Program-made: the position numbers and the translations under genes
Assembly: GCA_007116865.1 (NCBI GenBank)
Contig: SKHR01000174.1
Coordinates: 1-8,293 of the forward strand
Length of the DNA: 8,293 bases
Direction: 5' to 3'
Source: Marinospirillum sp.
Lineage (GTDB): Bacteria; Pseudomonadota; Gammaproteobacteria; Pseudomonadales; Halomonadaceae
Notes under the pieces: generated by a model
Told to the model about the DNA's origin: nothing
The model's input: only the letters and a program-made list of their open reading frames with translations
Databases searched by the model: none
Shown: positions 1 to 6,751 of the stretch, in pieces
Layout: each line of letters begins with the position of its first letter
Numbering within the stretch: the stretch's first letter is position 1

Positions 1-49
1 AACCTAGTGTAAGATAGCAATCAACTTAGAGGAGAGTCGCGGGAGCAGG

Positions 50-108
50 GGCGTCCTACGGACGCCGCGCTATCCCTCCCCGGCCTAGAAGTCCGGGGTA
101 TCTCGCGC
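50..108. repeat. Two adjacent GC-rich hairpins upstream of rnt
   Basis: The first hairpin is perfect: GGCGTCC (50-56), loop TAC, GGACGCC (60-66). The second pairs 78-86 with 90-98: CCCCGG against CCGGGG, then one C/T mismatch and two more pairs around a 3-base AGA loop. GCGC at 67-70 can also pair with GCGC at 105-108, enclosing the second hairpin. No T-run follows on either side, so these are not typical intrinsic terminators. All three plus-strand frames hit a stop within the first 17 bases, so a gene could end there but none continues. By resemblance only, the block could be a REP-like element or the right end of an IS200/IS605-type element. Pairing is seen directly; identity is unknown. 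Confidence 0.45.
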
Positions 109-174
109 AAGACAGATGAAACTGGCACACAAAGCAAGGTGTGATAAGCTTGCCTCATCAAAGCTGCCCCATGC

Positions 175-180
175 AAGGAG
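175..180 (+). promoter_or_regulatory. Ribosome binding site that sets the rnt start
   Basis: AAGGAG lies 5 bases before a GTG codon at 186. The in-frame ATG codons at 141 and 171 have no comparable Shine-Dalgarno sequence, and the ATG at 171 is itself so close that this site cannot serve it. GTG 186 also gives a protein length close to that of E. coli RNase T. Confidence 0.8.
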
Positions 181-185
181 CAACC

Positions 186-851
186 GTGAGTCAAAGCCAG
201 CCAGTGAAACATCCTTTATCTCGACGCTTTCGTGGGTATCTGCCCGTGGTCGTGGATGTCGAAACCGCAGGCTTCAATGCCAGAACCGATGCACTGCTTG
301 AAATTGCTGCCACCACCCTGACCATGGATGAACACGGTTTGATCCTGCCCGATCAAAGCCTGGCCTTTCAGATCGAGCCCTTTGTCGGTGCCAATCTGGA
401 CCCCAAGGCTTTGGAGTTCACCCAGATAAACCCCGACTGCCCCGAGCGTCGGGCCAGCGCCAGCAAAGAGTCGGTCGCACTCGACAGCCTGTTCAAGATG
501 ATCCGCAAAGCCATCAAAGCACATGATTGTACACGCGCCATTCTGGTCGGCCACAATGCCAGCTTTGATCTGGGTTTTGTGCATGCCGCTGCAGATCGTT
601 GCCAGATCAAACGCAACCCTTTTCACCCCTTTTCCAGCCTTGATACTGCCACCCTGGCGGCCATGGCCTATGGTCAAACCGTGCTCGCACGCGCCTGCCA
701 GGCAGCAGGCATCGCCTTTGATAATCGCTCGGCCCACTCAGCCAGTTATGACACAGAAAAAACCGCCGAGCTTTTTTGTGCCATCATCAATACCTGGCAC
801 GAGCTCGGCGGCTGGGCGCTCACACAAAAGACCCTGCCCGATCAAGCCTGA
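186..851 (+). CDS. rnt: Ribonuclease T (DEDD 3'-5' exoribonuclease)
   Basis: RNase T trims the 3' ends of stable RNAs, including tRNA CCA turnover and maturation of 5S and 23S rRNA, and acts in the cytoplasm as a homodimer. From the GTG start the protein has 221 residues, close to the roughly 215 of E. coli. The DEDDh exonuclease motifs are all visible: Exo I VVVDVETAGFN with D24 and E26, Exo II HNASFD with D128, and Exo III HSASYDTEKT with H184 and D189. The family stretches RTDALLEIA, EPFVGANL and RNPFHPF are also present. An upstream ATG at 141 would add 15 residues that do not look conserved, and the AAGGAG at 175 supports GTG 186. The 3' end overlaps the opposing grxD gene by 10 bases. 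Identification is very secure; the start is well supported. Confidence 0.96.
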   Translation: MSQSQPVKHPLSRRFRGYLPVVVDVETAGFNARTDALLEIAATTLTMDEHGLILPDQSLAFQIEPFVGANLDPKALEFTQINPDCPERRASASKESVALDSLFKMIRKAIKAHDCTRAILVGHNASFDLGFVHAAADRCQIKRNPFHPFSSLDTATLAAMAYGQTVLARACQAAGIAFDNRSAHSASYDTEKTAELFCAIINTWHELGGWALTQKTLPDQA

Positions 852-1171
852 GCCGCATTGACTGCCGCATCGACCATCGGCTTGAGCTCACCCTGCTCGT
901 AGAGTTCAAGAATGATGTCGCAGCCACCGACCAGCTCTCCATTCAGCCACAACTGAGGAAAGGTTGGCCAGTCAGCATACTGAGGCAGCTCAGCTCGAAT
1001 ATCGGGATGCTCCAGAATATTGACATAAGCAAACTTCTGACCACAGCTCATCAGCGCCTGTATCGCCTGCCCTGAAAAACCGCACTGGGGCAGCTGGGGC
1101 GTTCCCTTCATATAAATGATCACCGGATTGCTGCTGATCTGTTCTTTGATGGTTTCCAGCGTTGTTGACAT
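842..1171 (-). CDS. grxD: Monothiol glutaredoxin, Grx4/GrxD type
   Basis: This is a 109-residue class II (monothiol) glutaredoxin. The family binds a [2Fe-2S] cluster between two monomers with glutathione as co-ligand and takes part in Fe-S cluster delivery and iron regulation, often with BolA-type partners. The active site is CGFS at residues 30-33. Other conserved features are YMKGTP at 20-25 (glutathione-binding lysine K22), WPTFPQLW at 68-75 and GGCDI at 82-86. The sequence is nearly collinear with E. coli Grx4, differing mainly by a shorter C-terminal tail. The gene is convergent with rnt and divergent from argD. Upstream of the start on the minus strand is a purine-rich AGGGTGGG stretch that could act as a ribosome site. 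Identification is very secure. Confidence 0.96.
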   Translation of the reverse strand: MSTTLETIKEQISSNPVIIYMKGTPQLPQCGFSGQAIQALMSCGQKFAYVNILEHPDIRAELPQYADWPTFPQLWLNGELVGGCDIILELYEQGELKPMVDAAVNAAQA

Positions 1172-1406
1172 AACCCACCCTGTTCAAGCAATAAAATTAC
1201 AGGCACACCCCACTCGGTATACCCGACCATTACAGTCAAATTTTAACACAGCCGACTCAGAACACCATCCCTCTCCGTTTAGCTTTAAACCCAAGCGCCA
1301 ATACCGCTCAAGACCGGCAGATGCCGCTTGCCACCAGCATTTTCAAGGCTTAAACTGATCGTTTTTTTCCGCCCCAGCCATCTAGGTTTCTAAGGATCCG
1401 TGTGCC
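1172..1406. other. Divergent intergenic region between grxD and argD
   Basis: This 235-base non-coding stretch must hold the promoters of both flanking genes. It contains the argD promoter candidate annotated separately. A short inverted repeat TCGG-N5-CCGA at 1214-1226 includes the palindrome GGTATACC and lies on the grxD side; I cannot tie it to a known regulator. A TTGACT is present on the minus strand near 1232-1237 but has no -10 at proper spacing. I see no RNA gene and no recognisable ArgR site. Confidence 0.5.
1328..1356 (+). promoter_or_regulatory. Sigma70-like promoter candidate for argD-argF
   Basis: TTGCCA at 1328-1333 (5 of 6 matches to the -35 consensus) is followed by exactly 17 bases and TAAACT at 1351-1356 (4 of 6 matches to the -10 consensus). 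Transcription would start near 1363, leaving a leader of about 45 bases before the argD ATG. This is pattern matching only, but spacing and position both fit. Confidence 0.5.
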
Positions 1407-2591
1407 ATGACCGAAACAGCGCTTATCCCGACTTATGCTCGTTTACCTGTTGCGTTTGAATCAGGTCGAGGGGCTTGGCTGACGGACACTCAGGGAAACA
1501 CCTACTTAGATGCCCTCAGCGGCATTGCCGTGTGTGGTTTGGGCCATGCCCACCCTGCGGTGACTGAGGCAATTCAGGCCCAGGCAGCGAAATTGCTGCA
1601 CACCTCTAACCTCTATCAGCAGCCAATTCAGGAAGCCGCCGGCGCGCTGCTCACTCGCCTGGCTGGTATGGAAAAAGTCTTCTTCTGTAACTCCGGTGCA
1701 GAAGCCAACGAAGGTGCGATCAAGCTGGCTCGTTTGCATGGTCATCGCAAAGGCGTCGAAAAACCTCAATTGCTGGTCATGAACAATGCCTTTCATGGCC
1801 GCACGCTGGCCACCCTGACCGCAACCGGTAGTCGTAAAGTCCAGGCTGGCTTTGAGCCTCTGGTCAGTGGCTTTCTGCGCTGTGGCTATAATGATCTGGA
1901 AGCCGCCTCCGCTCTGATCAACAGTCGCTCGGATATTGTTGCCGTCCTGGTTGAGCCAGTTCAGGGTGAAGGCGGCGTGACCCCCGCCAGTGACGAGTTT
2001 ATGAATGGCCTGGCCGCACTGTGTCAGGAAAAAGACCTGTTGCTGATGCTGGATGAAGTACAAACTGGCAATGGCCGCACTGGGCGCTACTTTGCTTACC
2101 AGCACTACGACTGGACACCCGACGTGCTGACCACAGCCAAAGGTCTGGGCAACGGCGTGCCTGTGGGCGCGGTCATGGTCAGTGGTAAAGCAGCGGATCT
2201 TTTCCAGCCTGGACATCACGGCTCAACCTATGGCGGCAATCCGCTGGTCTGTGCCAGCGTACTGGCCGTACTCAACACCCTGGAACAGGAAAAACTCTGC
2301 GAACGAGCTGCTTATTTAGGCGACTATCTGGTTCAAGGCCTCAAGCAGGGACTGAGCGATTGCGCCGCCGTCAAAACCCTGCGCGGCAAAGGCCTGATGA
2401 TCGGTATCGAAATGACTCAGCCCTGCACTGAGCTGGTCAAGCTCGCGCTGGAAGCCGGTCTGCTGATCAATGTGACCGCAGGACAGGTAGTTCGCCTGCT
2501 CCCCCCTTTGACGTTGACAGATGCTGAGGCTGATCAACTGCTCGAGCGACTGATCCCGGTCATTTTAAAGTGGGCCGCTCGCCTCGACTGA
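1407..2591 (+). CDS. argD: Acetylornithine aminotransferase (class III PLP enzyme)
   Basis: ArgD transfers an amino group from glutamate to N-acetylglutamate semialdehyde, giving N-acetylornithine in arginine synthesis; family members often also act on N-succinyl-diaminopimelate precursors in lysine synthesis. The 394-residue length is normal. Visible motifs are FFCNSGAEANEGAIKLAR (92-109), NNAFHGRTLAT (126-136), VEPVQGEGG (182-190), LDEVQTGNGRTG (215-226) with cofactor-binding D216, the PLP Schiff-base lysine K245 in TTAKGLGNG, and HGSTYGGNP (271-279). The ATG at 1407 has AAGGA at 1392-1396, a rather long 10-base spacing. argF follows after 22 bases, so the two probably share a transcript. 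A catabolic succinylornithine aminotransferase is very similar, but coupling to argF favours the biosynthetic role. Family assignment is very secure. Confidence 0.95.
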   Translation: MTETALIPTYARLPVAFESGRGAWLTDTQGNTYLDALSGIAVCGLGHAHPAVTEAIQAQAAKLLHTSNLYQQPIQEAAGALLTRLAGMEKVFFCNSGAEANEGAIKLARLHGHRKGVEKPQLLVMNNAFHGRTLATLTATGSRKVQAGFEPLVSGFLRCGYNDLEAASALINSRSDIVAVLVEPVQGEGGVTPASDEFMNGLAALCQEKDLLLMLDEVQTGNGRTGRYFAYQHYDWTPDVLTTAKGLGNGVPVGAVMVSGKAADLFQPGHHGSTYGGNPLVCASVLAVLNTLEQEKLCERAAYLGDYLVQGLKQGLSDCAAVKTLRGKGLMIGIEMTQPCTELVKLALEAGLLINVTAGQVVRLLPPLTLTDAEADQLLERLIPVILKWAARLD

Positions 2592-2613
2592 ATTCAAATA
2601 ACAGGAAACCCCT

Positions 2614-3537
2614 ATGAGTGTAAGACACTTTTTGACCCTGACCGATCTCTCACCCCAGGAACTGGAGCGCTTGATTCAACGAGCGATAGAGTTAAAACGC
2701 CGTCACCGAGCGGGCTTGGTTGACGAGCCGCTAAAAAACAAAGTGCTGGCGATGATTTTTGAGAAATCCTCAACCCGCACCCGAGTATCCTTTGAAGCGG
2801 GCATGACTCAGTTGGGCGGCAGTGCCATTTTCCTGTCACCACGGGACACTCAGCTGGGGCGCGGAGAGCCGCTACAGGACACCGCCAGAGTCCTGGCAGA
2901 AATGGTTGATGCAGTGATGATTCGCACCTTCTCGCATCAGGACATCGAAACCTATGCCAACCACTCCAGTATTCCAGTCATCAACGCCCTGACCGATGAT
3001 TTCCACCCCTGCCAACTGCTTGCTGATGTGCAAACCTTTGTCGAGTGTCGTGGCAGTCTGCAGGGCAAAACGGTCACCTGGATCGGTGACGGCAACAATA
3101 TGTGCAACTCCTATATCAAGGCTGCACGTCAGTTTGACTTCCAACTGCGTATTGCCTGCCCTGAAGGCTATGAGCCCTCTGCTCAGCTGCTACACGACCA
3201 TGCGGACCGAGTCCAAGTAATTCGGGATCCTGAAGCCGCTGTAGATGGCGTGCAGCTGGTGGTCACCGATGTCTGGGCTTCCATGGGACAAGAGGAAGAG
3301 CAAGCCAAGCGAATCAAGGATTTCGCCGCTTATCAGGTTTCTCCGAGCTTAATGAATCGAGCTGCAAAAGATGCACTGTTCATGCACTGCTTGCCAGCGC
3401 ATCGCGGCGAAGAAATCAGTGAAGACATGCTTGACGATCCAAGAGCTGTCGTCTGGCAGGAAGCCGGCAACCGACTGCATGCTCAAAAAGCACTACTAGA
3501 GTTTTTGATGGTTGGGCCACCGGCTCAATCAATCTGA
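2614..3537 (+). CDS. argF: Ornithine carbamoyltransferase, anabolic type
   Basis: ArgF joins carbamoyl phosphate and ornithine to make citrulline, the step before argininosuccinate synthesis. The protein has 307 residues, the usual length for the short anabolic form. The carbamoyl-phosphate loop STRTR is at residues 53-57, preceded by EKS. HPCQLLADVQT at 131-141, the ornithine-binding DVWASMGQEEE at 219-229, and the catalytic HCLPAHRGEEI at 258-268 (C259) are all intact. AGGA at 2603-2606 sits 7 bases before the ATG. The 22-base gap from argD has no terminator, supporting an argD-argF operon. A strong hairpin follows 8 bases after the stop. A catabolic ArcB is less likely, because the neighbour is a biosynthetic gene and no arcA or arcC is nearby. 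Confidence 0.96.
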   Translation: MSVRHFLTLTDLSPQELERLIQRAIELKRRHRAGLVDEPLKNKVLAMIFEKSSTRTRVSFEAGMTQLGGSAIFLSPRDTQLGRGEPLQDTARVLAEMVDAVMIRTFSHQDIETYANHSSIPVINALTDDFHPCQLLADVQTFVECRGSLQGKTVTWIGDGNNMCNSYIKAARQFDFQLRIACPEGYEPSAQLLHDHADRVQVIRDPEAAVDGVQLVVTDVWASMGQEEEQAKRIKDFAAYQVSPSLMNRAAKDALFMHCLPAHRGEEISEDMLDDPRAVVWQEAGNRLHAQKALLEFLMVGPPAQSI

Positions 3538-3545
3538 TGCTCGAC

Positions 3546-3571
3546 AAAACCCGCACTCAAGTGCGGGTTTT
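3546..3571. terminator. Bidirectional intrinsic terminator
   Basis: AAAACCCGCACT (3546-3557) and AGTGCGGGTTTT (3560-3571) are perfect reverse complements, giving an 11-12 bp stem with a 2-4 base loop. A-tract and T-tract flank the GC-rich core, so the hairpin works in both directions. It lies 8 bases past the argF stop and 16 bases past the stop of the opposing chemoreceptor gene, as expected for a shared terminator of convergent transcripts. Confidence 0.9.
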
Positions 3572-3587
3572 GTGCATTAACAGCCCA

Positions 3588-5237
3588 TCAATCGACTTGA
3601 GTGGCTTTTTGAGGGGCATAACCCACTCTAAAACCACCCCAGTGACGACCACGGAAATAAATCGGCACACACAGATCGTGAACAACTTCACCGGTATCGC
3701 GCTTATAGGTTTGCAATAACAGGGGCGCAGTATTGCCCGCGCAGCGACTGCCCACCCGGTCATTAAAAATACGTTTGCTGCGACTTTTGATCAGGTCAAT
3801 TTCGGGATCACCACAAGGTGGATGGGCATACTCATCATTATGGGTCGGCACATAACCCTGGCGATCAAAAGCGATCGCATAAGAAAACCCTCCGGGCAAG
3901 GCGTTACGGAGTGGCTCCTGAATCGCTGGCAGGGTTTTGTCCATGAATCCATCAAAAGCCGTATGGTACTTCTGTGGATCGGTTCCCGCGACCGGCTGGT
4001 AATCAGGTTTGAACAGCGCGGTTTCTTGCACCTCACCCGACTGCAGCGCCTCCTCAAGCAGCGCTGTGACTTGATCAGCGGCTTCTCGAGCCAGAGCATA
4101 GGCCTGCTGGTGCAGCGATGCTGACTGCTGGGTTGCTAATTCAGCATTGATAGACTCGGCCACCTCCATCAACTGGTGAGCCTCAACGGCCAGACGGTGC
4201 ATGTCTCCGTTACCATCACTGATCTGGGTGCTGAGGCTGGAGAGGTCGGTTGCGATTTGCTGCACATGCTGGTGGCTATCCGACACCGCACTGGCGATGG
4301 TATTGATTTGCTGACCGACCTCCTCAAACTGGGTCGCCATGGATTCCAGCCGACCGCCGACCGACTCAACCGCTGTTGCGCCACCGGCAACCTGTTTCAT
4401 CAGATGGCCAATGCTTTCAACCACCTCATGGGTACTTTTTTGGATTTCACCGACGATTTCTTCCACCTTGTGCGTGGATTCGGAAGTGCGACTTGCCAGG
4501 TTGCGTACTTCATCGGCAACCACTGCAAACCCTCGTCCGTGCTCACCGGCGCGCGCGGCCTCAATGGCTGCGTTCAACGCCAGCAGGTTGGTTTGCTCAG
4601 CAATGCCTTCGATCACCTGGGTGACTTCCTGAATGCTTTGGCTTTTCTCGTTGAGCAGGCCGATTAGCTCCAGAGCCGTTTCTGATCGAGACGACAGGTC
4701 GCGCATATCCTTACGCAAGCCAGACAAAGCATCACGACTATGAAAGCTGTCATCGCGGGCCTGCTCAGCCATGTCAGCAACACTGGCTGCATTCGTCGAC
4801 ACCTGCTCAACCGCAACAGCGATCGACTCCATGGCTCGGCTGATGTTAGCAACCGCCTCCTCCTGCCAATCAAGACGCTTATCCATCACATCCGCATGGT
4901 GTGCCACTTCTGCAGTTGAGATTGCCGTTCGACTGGCTTTGGATTCCAGGCTCATCGCCATTCTTTTCAATGCCAGATAGTCGGCTTCAAGAGGAGATAA
5001 AGTGGATTCAGACAACAACTCCAGCGCCTGGGCATCGCCTTGATGAATGCGCTGTAAATCAGCACTAGTGACACCCGCACTCTCAGCGTGAAGTGGCAAG
5101 CTCAATAATGCAGCCGCCAATAACAGCAGGAAGGTCGCACTGGACAAGACCACGACCTGGTCCACGCCACCCCACCAAAAGAGCACAATGGCCAATAACA
5201 GCAGCCCCCAACCAAGCAGCCGAATTTGAACATTCAT
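3588..5237 (-). CDS. Methyl-accepting chemotaxis protein with C-terminal sensor-like domain
   Basis: This 549-residue chemoreceptor probably signals to CheA/CheW at the inner membrane. Two hydrophobic segments lie at about residues 7-24 and 28-49, separated by a loop of only a few residues, so there is no periplasmic ligand domain. A cytoplasmic coiled-coil signalling region spans about 95-370; its highly conserved hairpin tip is at about 210-248, with EQTNLLALNAAIEAAR followed by GRGFAVVADEVR. I see no HAMP domain. The C-terminal part (about 405-541) is a compact domain with conserved-looking motifs GYVPTHN (461-467), KRIFND (488-493), QTYKRDTGE (509-517) and GRHWGGFRVGY (530-540), a pattern I recall at the end of other proteobacterial chemoreceptors and take to be a cytoplasmic sensor. 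No CheR-docking pentapeptide ends the protein. The start has AAGGAAA about 8 bases upstream. The upstream hypothetical gene lies 98 bases away on the same strand. The ligand is unknown. Confidence 0.93.
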   Translation of the reverse strand: MNVQIRLLGWGLLLLAIVLFWWGGVDQVVVLSSATFLLLLAAALLSLPLHAESAGVTSADLQRIHQGDAQALELLSESTLSPLEADYLALKRMAMSLESKASRTAISTAEVAHHADVMDKRLDWQEEAVANISRAMESIAVAVEQVSTNAASVADMAEQARDDSFHSRDALSGLRKDMRDLSSRSETALELIGLLNEKSQSIQEVTQVIEGIAEQTNLLALNAAIEAARAGEHGRGFAVVADEVRNLASRTSESTHKVEEIVGEIQKSTHEVVESIGHLMKQVAGGATAVESVGGRLESMATQFEEVGQQINTIASAVSDSHQHVQQIATDLSSLSTQISDGNGDMHRLAVEAHQLMEVAESINAELATQQSASLHQQAYALAREAADQVTALLEEALQSGEVQETALFKPDYQPVAGTDPQKYHTAFDGFMDKTLPAIQEPLRNALPGGFSYAIAFDRQGYVPTHNDEYAHPPCGDPEIDLIKSRSKRIFNDRVGSRCAGNTAPLLLQTYKRDTGEVVHDLCVPIYFRGRHWGGFRVGYAPQKATQVD

Positions 5238-5335
5238 TGTCTGTTTCCTTTAAGCAGTGCTTCACTTGTTTTTTTTATCGAATTCCAACCTTAACCCCAG
5301 GCGTGAACACTGGCAAGCCCCAAAAAAAAGGTTTA

Positions 5336-5836
5336 TTAACGCGAAGCCGACTGATTTAACCACTGCCTGACTACTGCATCCCAGCCAGCAAGATCAACCT
5401 CCAACTGCCCTTCTCGCCACCAGATCACAAAACTGGCAGACCCCCACTCCAGGGCAAACACATCTTGTGGAAGTGATTCTACCCAGGCCCAAAAGTCTAA
5501 CTGCTGGGCTTCGGGTAAAGGATGATCTCGCCCGTTCAGTTGGCGCCAGCCGGGCACACACTCGGTCAACCCTGCCGCTTGCGGGAGGTCCGCTTTCAGC
5601 CAGCAGTAGTAGCCAGGCAAAGGCGGAGCATCAGGGGCTCGCAGCCAACGATAAGCGACGCCGGGTATGCGAACCTGCTCATCCAGCTTCAAAGGCGTTA
5701 GTGCGACCTTGATGCCCAGTTGGCGCGCAACTTCGCGCAGACGAACCAGGCGCTGATGTCTCGGGCTGGGTTTCAACCAGCTCAAGGGGGCCAAAACCAG
5801 GACCGCGCCCAGTAATATCCAAACCCATCCAGGCAT
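5336..5836 (-). CDS. Hypothetical membrane-anchored protein
   Basis: I do not recognise a named family. The 166-residue product starts with one hydrophobic segment (about residues 3-20, rich in Leu, Val and Ala), followed by a basic stretch KPSPRHQRLVRLRE that fits the positive-inside rule. The remainder would then face the cytoplasm. It has many tryptophans and a soluble composition, with acidic patches such as VESLPQDVFALEWGS. The start is well supported: GGAG lies 6 bases before the ATG on the minus strand. Codon use looks like that of its neighbours. The gene is 98 bases upstream of the chemoreceptor on the same strand, and no convincing terminator separates them, so cotranscription is possible. 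It diverges from uspA. I recall similar single-pass proteins of unknown function in pseudomonads, but that is memory only. Confidence 0.78.
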   Translation of the reverse strand: MPGWVWILLGAVLVLAPLSWLKPSPRHQRLVRLREVARQLGIKVALTPLKLDEQVRIPGVAYRWLRAPDAPPLPGYYCWLKADLPQAAGLTECVPGWRQLNGRDHPLPEAQQLDFWAWVESLPQDVFALEWGSASFVIWWREGQLEVDLAGWDAVVRQWLNQSASR

Positions 5837-5935
5837 GTTTCACTCCACTGTAGAAAACTTGATAAGGTTACCGGTTTTAACCCGCACACAGACAGGCTAT
5901 AGTAAGATCATCACGACCCATCAAAGGATGACATC
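5837..5935. other. Divergent intergenic region upstream of uspA
   Basis: This 99-base region separates two divergent genes. TATAGT at 5898-5903 is a fair -10 candidate for uspA (5 of 6 matches), but the hexamer 17 bases upstream, TTTTAA at 5875-5880, is a weak -35. Transcription would start near 5910, leaving a leader of about 25 bases with AAAGGA at 5923-5928, 7 bases before the ATG. I see no clear promoter for the minus-strand gene. Confidence 0.35.
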
Positions 5936-6376
5936 ATGAGCAACGAGTACAGCAATATTCTGGTCGCCATCGACCTATCCGATGAGTCTCGCCAGGTCTT
6001 ACAACGTGCGAAGGAAATTGCGGCACGTAACGGACAGGCAAAGCTCTCTGTGATCCACACTTTAGAGCCACTTGGTTTTGCCTATGGTGGCGACGTTCCA
6101 ATGGATCTGACCAGCATCCAGGATCAGCTTGATGAGCATGCACGCAAACGTCTTGCAGAACTTCTTGAAGGGGTCGATATTCCACAAGAACGCCAGCATA
6201 TTCTCGTCGGCATGCCTGACTCAGAAGCCCATCGCCTGGCCGAAGAAGAGCAGATGGATCTGATCGTGGTTGGCAGTCACGGTCGTCACGGCCTGCAACT
6301 ACTGCTCGGTTCAGTGTCCAGCGGCGTGCTACATGGCGCCCCTTGTGATGTACTTGCCGTCAGAGTCGGCAAGTAG
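5936..6376 (+). CDS. uspA: Universal stress protein, UspA family
   Basis: This is a 146-residue single-domain Usp protein, the normal length. The family forms cytoplasmic dimers with a Rossmann-like alpha/beta fold and is linked to survival under starvation and stress; its exact biochemical role is often unknown. The N-terminal strand NILVAIDLSDES (residues 7-18) has the conserved Asp of the nucleotide site. The C-terminal stretch VVGSHGRHGLQLLLGSVS (111-128) resembles the glycine-rich G-xx-G-x(8-9)-G-S nucleotide loop, with 8 intervening residues. It is followed by the usual CDVLAVRV end strand. Keeping this loop suggests possible ATP binding, unlike E. coli UspA, which has lost the glycines. 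AAAGGA is 7 bases before the ATG. The stop is followed directly by a run of nine C, and the gene converges with the ABM-domain gene. The family is secure; the symbol is by family only. Confidence 0.92.
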   Translation: MSNEYSNILVAIDLSDESRQVLQRAKEIAARNGQAKLSVIHTLEPLGFAYGGDVPMDLTSIQDQLDEHARKRLAELLEGVDIPQERQHILVGMPDSEAHRLAEEEQMDLIVVGSHGRHGLQLLLGSVSSGVLHGAPCDVLAVRVGK

Positions 6377-6391
6377 CCCCCCCCCAAGAAG

Positions 6392-6416
6392 ACTCGGCTA
6401 CCTGAAGTAGCCGAGT
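6392..6416. terminator. Putative hairpin terminator between uspA and the ABM gene
   Basis: ACTCGGCTAC (6392-6401) pairs perfectly with GTAGCCGAGT (6407-6416), a 10 bp stem with a 5-base loop, midway between two convergent stop codons (6376 and 6425). The position fits a shared terminator. Neither side has a good T-run (TTCAATCAATC on the plus strand), so it may be weak or need a factor. Confidence 0.5.
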
Positions 6417-6424
6417 TCAATCAA

Positions 6425-6709
6425 TCAGACTGGAGTCAGCAGCAGCACTTTTTCATCCGCTGCCAGCAAGCCCGCTATACCTGCCAGCAGCTGAGCACGC
6501 TGATCGGACTTTTCCCACTGCTGCCATGCCGACAGGCTGCTCCAAAGGGTGATGATCACACGATGGTTAGGACGTTCAATATCCCGCAAGGATTCCCCGG
6601 AAATATAGCCAGGAAAAGCCATACAGCCCTGTAGCAAAGATTTGGAAGCCGCCTGATACTCCGCCTCCAGCCCCTCCAGCAGATGACGCTCTATCAAAAC
6701 CTTGATCAT
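6425..6709 (-). CDS. ABM-domain (antibiotic biosynthesis monooxygenase-like) small protein
   Basis: The 94-residue product looks like a single ABM domain, a dimeric ferredoxin-like alpha/beta fold used by diverse small oxygenases, haem-degrading enzymes and proteins of unknown role. The start MIKVLIERHLLEG and the centre AFPGYISGESLRD, followed by HRVIITLWSSLSAWQQW and a C-terminal strand KVLLLTPV, match the strand-helix-strand pattern of that family. I cannot assign a substrate, and many such proteins have no proven activity. AAGGAA lies about 5 bases before the ATG on the minus strand. The gene is divergent from tusA, with an 89-base gap containing a perfect inverted repeat, and convergent with uspA. 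The domain call is fairly secure; any enzymatic role is not. Confidence 0.82.
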   Translation of the reverse strand: MIKVLIERHLLEGLEAEYQAASKSLLQGCMAFPGYISGESLRDIERPNHRVIITLWSSLSAWQQWEKSDQRAQLLAGIAGLLAADEKVLLLTPV

Positions 6710-6751
6710 ATCTCTTCCTTCAGCTTGTTTTCATTCAGTAGATACCAGAGA

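Noticed and set aside
121..138. Sigma54-like TGGCAC followed by GC upstream of rnt
   Set aside because: The GG to GC distance is 10 bases instead of the required 12, and rnt is a housekeeping gene with no activator site nearby.
216..737. Minus-strand open frame (173 codons) opposite rnt
   Set aside because: Antisense shadow of rnt, whose catalytic motifs are all intact; no family resemblance in the antisense product.
1506..2219. Long minus-strand open frame (237 codons) opposite argD
   Set aside because: It lies entirely inside a clearly real argD gene, shows no recognisable domain, and is low-complexity in a way typical of the antisense of a coding sequence.
2589..2596. TGAATTCA between argD and argF as an ArgR site
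   Set aside because: It holds TGAAT and ATTCA only by overlap within 8 bases; an ARG box needs separated half-sites over about 18 bases, and none is seen upstream of argD either.
5267..5290. FliA (sigma28)-like -10 element TTCGATAA on the minus strand before the chemoreceptor
   Set aside because: The -10 matches 6 of 8 bases, but the region 11 bases upstream (CTGGGGTT) does not match the -35 TAAAGTTT, so a flagellar promoter is not supported.
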